Shown: positions 61,948-64,000 of the stretch, piece by piece | How positions within the stretch are numbered: position 1 is the stretch's first letter | Layout of the letters: each line of letters starts with the position of its first letter | Assembly: GCF_002483305.1 (NCBI RefSeq) | Contig: NZ_DLHQ01000026.1 | Span: 135,930-199,929 of the forward strand | Origin: Brevundimonas sp. UBA7664 | GTDB lineage: Bacteria; Pseudomonadota; Alphaproteobacteria; Caulobacterales; Caulobacteraceae | Direction of reading: 5' to 3' | Length of the DNA stretch: 64,000 nt | Position numbers and translations under genes: made by a program | The notes under the pieces: generated by a model | The model's database searches: none | What the model saw: the letters and a program-made list of their open reading frames with translations, nothing else | Told to the model about the DNA's origin: nothing

Positions 61948-62424
61948 ATGCTTCGTACGAACCTCCTGATCGCCGCTCTTTCGGCCGCGGCCCTGACCTC
62001 GGCCTGCGCCCCCACCGTGGGTCAGAACGGCTTTCAGGCCATCGACGCCCGGCCGGCCGACATCGTCGCCGGCACGGACACCAAACAGACCGTGCTGGCC
62101 CGTCTGGGCTCGCCGTCGACGACCTCGACCTTCGAGCGCGACAATGTCTGGTACTACATCAGCCAGGTGACCGAGAAATACACCTACAACCGGCCCCAGG
62201 TGACCCAGCGGACCGTGACCGAGATCACCTTCGATGACGCCGGCCAGGTCGCCGAGGTCCGCACCCTCGGGCTCGACGACGGCGAACGTGTGGCCATGAA
62301 CGACCGCGAAACCCCGACCCGCGGGCGTCAGTTGACCATCCTCGAGCAGTTGCTCGGCAACATCGGGCGCGGCCAGCTGCCCCGCACCGACGAGGACGAG
62401 CCGGGCCAGCAGCGCCGGGAATAG
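61948..62424 (+). CDS. bamE: Outer membrane protein assembly factor BamE
   Basis: BamE is a lipoprotein of the Bam complex that folds outer-membrane barrels. The 158-residue protein has a lipoprotein signal with lipobox TSAC, then the SmpA/OmlA domain: GTDTKQTVLARLGSPSTTSTFERDNVWYYISQ and VTEITFDDAGQVAEVRTL. An acidic, polar tail follows. ATG 61948 starts the signal peptide. It is the only rightward gene here and faces hppA across a shared terminator. Confidence 0.94.
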   Translation: MLRTNLLIAALSAAALTSACAPTVGQNGFQAIDARPADIVAGTDTKQTVLARLGSPSTTSTFERDNVWYYISQVTEKYTYNRPQVTQRTVTEITFDDAGQVAEVRTLGLDDGERVAMNDRETPTRGRQLTILEQLLGNIGRGQLPRTDEDEPGQQRRE

Positions 62425-62451
62425 TCTACCGCTTCACCGCCATCACGAAGA

Positions 62452-62483
62452 AGGCCCCGGAGATCGCTCTCCGGGGCCTCTTT
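62452..62483. terminator. Bidirectional intrinsic terminator between bamE and hppA
   Basis: AGGCCCCGGAG pairs perfectly with CTCCGGGGCCT around a short TCGC-containing loop, with CTTTG on the right and a GAAG A-rich flank on the left. It suits termination of both convergent genes. Confidence 0.85.
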
Positions 62484-62535
62484 GATGGGCGACCGCCGCG
62501 CCCCCGAGGGGGACGCGGCGGCTAGTGTTGGCGGA

Positions 62536-64000
62536 TCAGAACACCTTGCCGCTGGCCAGAACCGCCAGCAGCAGCAGGGCCACGATGTTGGTGATCTTGA
62601 TCATCGGGTTCACCGCCGGACCGGAGGTGTCCTTGTAGGGATCGCCGACCGTGTCGCCGGTGACGGCGGCCTTGTGAGCCTCCGACCCCTTGCCGTGGAC
62701 GACGCCGTTCTTGTCGGTGAAGCCCTCTTCGATCACCTTCTTGGCGTTGTCCCACGCGCCGCCGCCCGAGGTCATCGAGATGGCGACGAACAGACCGGTG
62801 ACGATGACGCCCATCAGCATGGCGCCCAGGGCGGCGAAGGCCGTGGCCTTGTCCGAGATCGACAGCACGGCGACGAACAGGACGATCGGCGACAGCACCG
62901 GCAGCAGCGACGGCACGATCATCTCCTTGATCGCCGCCTTGGTCAGGATGTCGACGGCCCGGCCGTACTCGGGCTTGACCTCATAGGTCATGATGCCCGG
63001 GTTCTCGCGGAACTGGCGACGCACCTCGGCCACGACCGACTCGGCCGCGCGACCGACCGCCATCATCGACATGCCGCCGAACAGGAAGGGCAGCAGCCCC
63101 CCGAACAGCAGGCCGACGACGACATAGGGGTTGGTCAGGCCGAAATCGATCTCGGCCATGCCGGCGAAGAAGGGATAGAGCTCCGGATTGGCGGCGAAAT
63201 AGTCCAGGTCGGACGTATAGGCCGCGAACAGCACCAGGGCGCCGAGACCGGCCGAACCGATGGCGTAGCCCTTGGTGACGGCCTTGGTGGTGTTGCCGAC
63301 CGCGTCGAGGGCGTCGGTCGAGTGACGGACTTCCGAGGGAAGACCCGCCATTTCGGCGATGCCGCCGGCGTTGTCGGTGACCGGACCGAAGGCGTCGAGC
63401 GCGACGATCATGCCCGCCACGCCCAGCATGGTCGTGGTGGCGATGGCGATGCCGAACAGGCCGGCCAGCTGATACGAGGCGACGATGCCGACGATGATGG
63501 TCAGCGCCGGCAGGGCGGTCGACTCGAGCGAGACGGCCAGCCCCTGGATCACGTTGGTGCCGTGGCCCGAAACCGAGGCGTTGGCGACCGAGCGCACCGG
63601 GCGGAAGTTCGAGCCCGTGTAGTATTCCGTGATGACCACGATGGCCGCGGTGACCAGAAGGCCGACCATGCCGGACCAGAACAGGCTCATCGGTTCGATG
63701 GTCAGACCGGTGTTGGTGACGATCGGGCCGGCGACCAGGCCGTCGATGACGAAATAGACGGCGATGGCCGACAGCACGCCGGTGACGATCAGGCCCTGAT
63801 ACAGGGCGCCCATAATGTTCTGGCTCTTGCCCAGACGCACGAAGAACGAGCCGATGATCGAGGTGACGACGCAGATGCCGCAGATGGCCAGCGGCAGCAG
63901 CATCATGGTGTCGACGTAGGGCTGGTCGCGGAAGAAGATCGCCGCCAGCACCATGGTGGCGACCGTGGTCACCGCATAGGTCTCGAACAGGTCGGCGGCC
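62536..64000 (-). CDS. hppA: H+-translocating membrane pyrophosphatase, K+-independent type (partial)
   Basis: HppA couples hydrolysis of pyrophosphate to proton transport across the inner membrane. The frame enters from beyond position 64000, so the N-terminus is missing; about 487 residues are visible, with ten or more membrane helices. Pyrophosphate-binding Asp-rich motifs are DAFGPVTDNAGGIAEM and GDTVGDPYKDTSGPAVNP. The segment GNTTKAVTKGYAIGSA has Lys and Thr where K+-dependent enzymes have Ala and Gly (published A460/G463 signature), so potassium independence is predicted. It is convergent with bamE. Confidence 0.96.
   Translation of the reverse strand, partial: AADLFETYAVTTVATMVLAAIFFRDQPYVDTMMLLPLAICGICVVTSIIGSFFVRLGKSQNIMGALYQGLIVTGVLSAIAVYFVIDGLVAGPIVTNTGLTIEPMSLFWSGMVGLLVTAAIVVITEYYTGSNFRPVRSVANASVSGHGTNVIQGLAVSLESTALPALTIIVGIVASYQLAGLFGIAIATTTMLGVAGMIVALDAFGPVTDNAGGIAEMAGLPSEVRHSTDALDAVGNTTKAVTKGYAIGSAGLGALVLFAAYTSDLDYFAANPELYPFFAGMAEIDFGLTNPYVVVGLLFGGLLPFLFGGMSMMAVGRAAESVVAEVRRQFRENPGIMTYEVKPEYGRAVDILTKAAIKEMIVPSLLPVLSPIVLFVAVLSISDKATAFAALGAMLMGVIVTGLFVAISMTSGGGAWDNAKKVIEEGFTDKNGVVHGKGSEAHKAAVTGDTVGDPYKDTSGPAVNPMIKITNIVALLLLAVLASGKVF

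Overview
The window looks like chromosome of a high-GC alphaproteobacterium of the order Caulobacterales, most likely Brevundimonas or a close relative. The basis is the DivK-PleD pair with near-Caulobacter sequences, a class I lysyl-tRNA synthetase, the arginine succinyltransferase genes, an H+-pyrophosphatase of the K+-independent type, the strong third-position G/C bias, and a GyrA with non-canonical residues at the quinolone positions. The genus is inferred from sequence character, not from a search. I see no rRNA, CRISPR array, insertion sequence with a transposase, prophage or plasmid functions.

Layout. 0-6.2 kb: a glycosyltransferase cut by the window edge, an SPFH-domain membrane protein with a small ribbon-helix-helix partner, a 1103-residue autotransporter with Asp-rich calcium-type repeats, tRNA-Val and a lipoprotein. 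6.2-10.2 kb: a tightly overlapped queC-queE-queD-GNAT operon, head to head with a hybrid histidine kinase. 10.2-13.7 kb: two hot-dog thioesterases, then two successive tandem duplications of uncharacterised genes (small helical proteins, then four-helix membrane proteins with GTG/TTG starts), then an S24-type regulator. 13.7-20.9 kb: an SH3 protein, lysK, a hybrid kinase lacking its ATPase domain, and queA-nucleotidyltransferase-tgt. 21-31 kb: a 41-residue zinc-ribbon-like gene, tRNA-Lys, a CoA-transferase/racemase, a membrane hybrid kinase, and tamA-tamB.

31.2-37.3 kb: an arginine succinyltransferase operon (M20 hydrolase, astA, astD, astB) with two trailing genes. 37.3-43 kb: an AraC regulator with a CPBP protease, an MHS-family transporter, phenylalanine hydroxylase, HspQ and a Ppx/GppA phosphatase. 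43.3-49.2 kb: a leftward block with gyrA, a class IV aminotransferase, coaD and two paralogous cyclophilin-type isomerases. 49.3-57.7 kb: Cu,Zn-superoxide dismutase lipoprotein, DUF5990, rpmG, pleD, divK, dinB, a PhoX-type phosphatase, heme A synthase and small membrane proteins. 57.7 kb to the end: tRNA-Pro, a MerR regulator, ihfA, fabH, plsX, DUF177, a cytochrome bc1 assembly chaperone, bamE and hppA (cut by the window edge).

How it fits together. Six genes for queuosine modification of tRNA lie in two clusters within 14 kb. Both clusters face a hybrid histidine kinase, and two of the enzymes lack expected metal or catalytic cysteines. Outer-membrane biogenesis (tamA, tamB, bamE), envelope lipoproteins and cell-cycle signalling (divK, pleD) are well represented. 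Three intergenic stretches longer than 300 bases hold inverted-repeat elements: two copies of a MITE-like element and one paired-hairpin element.
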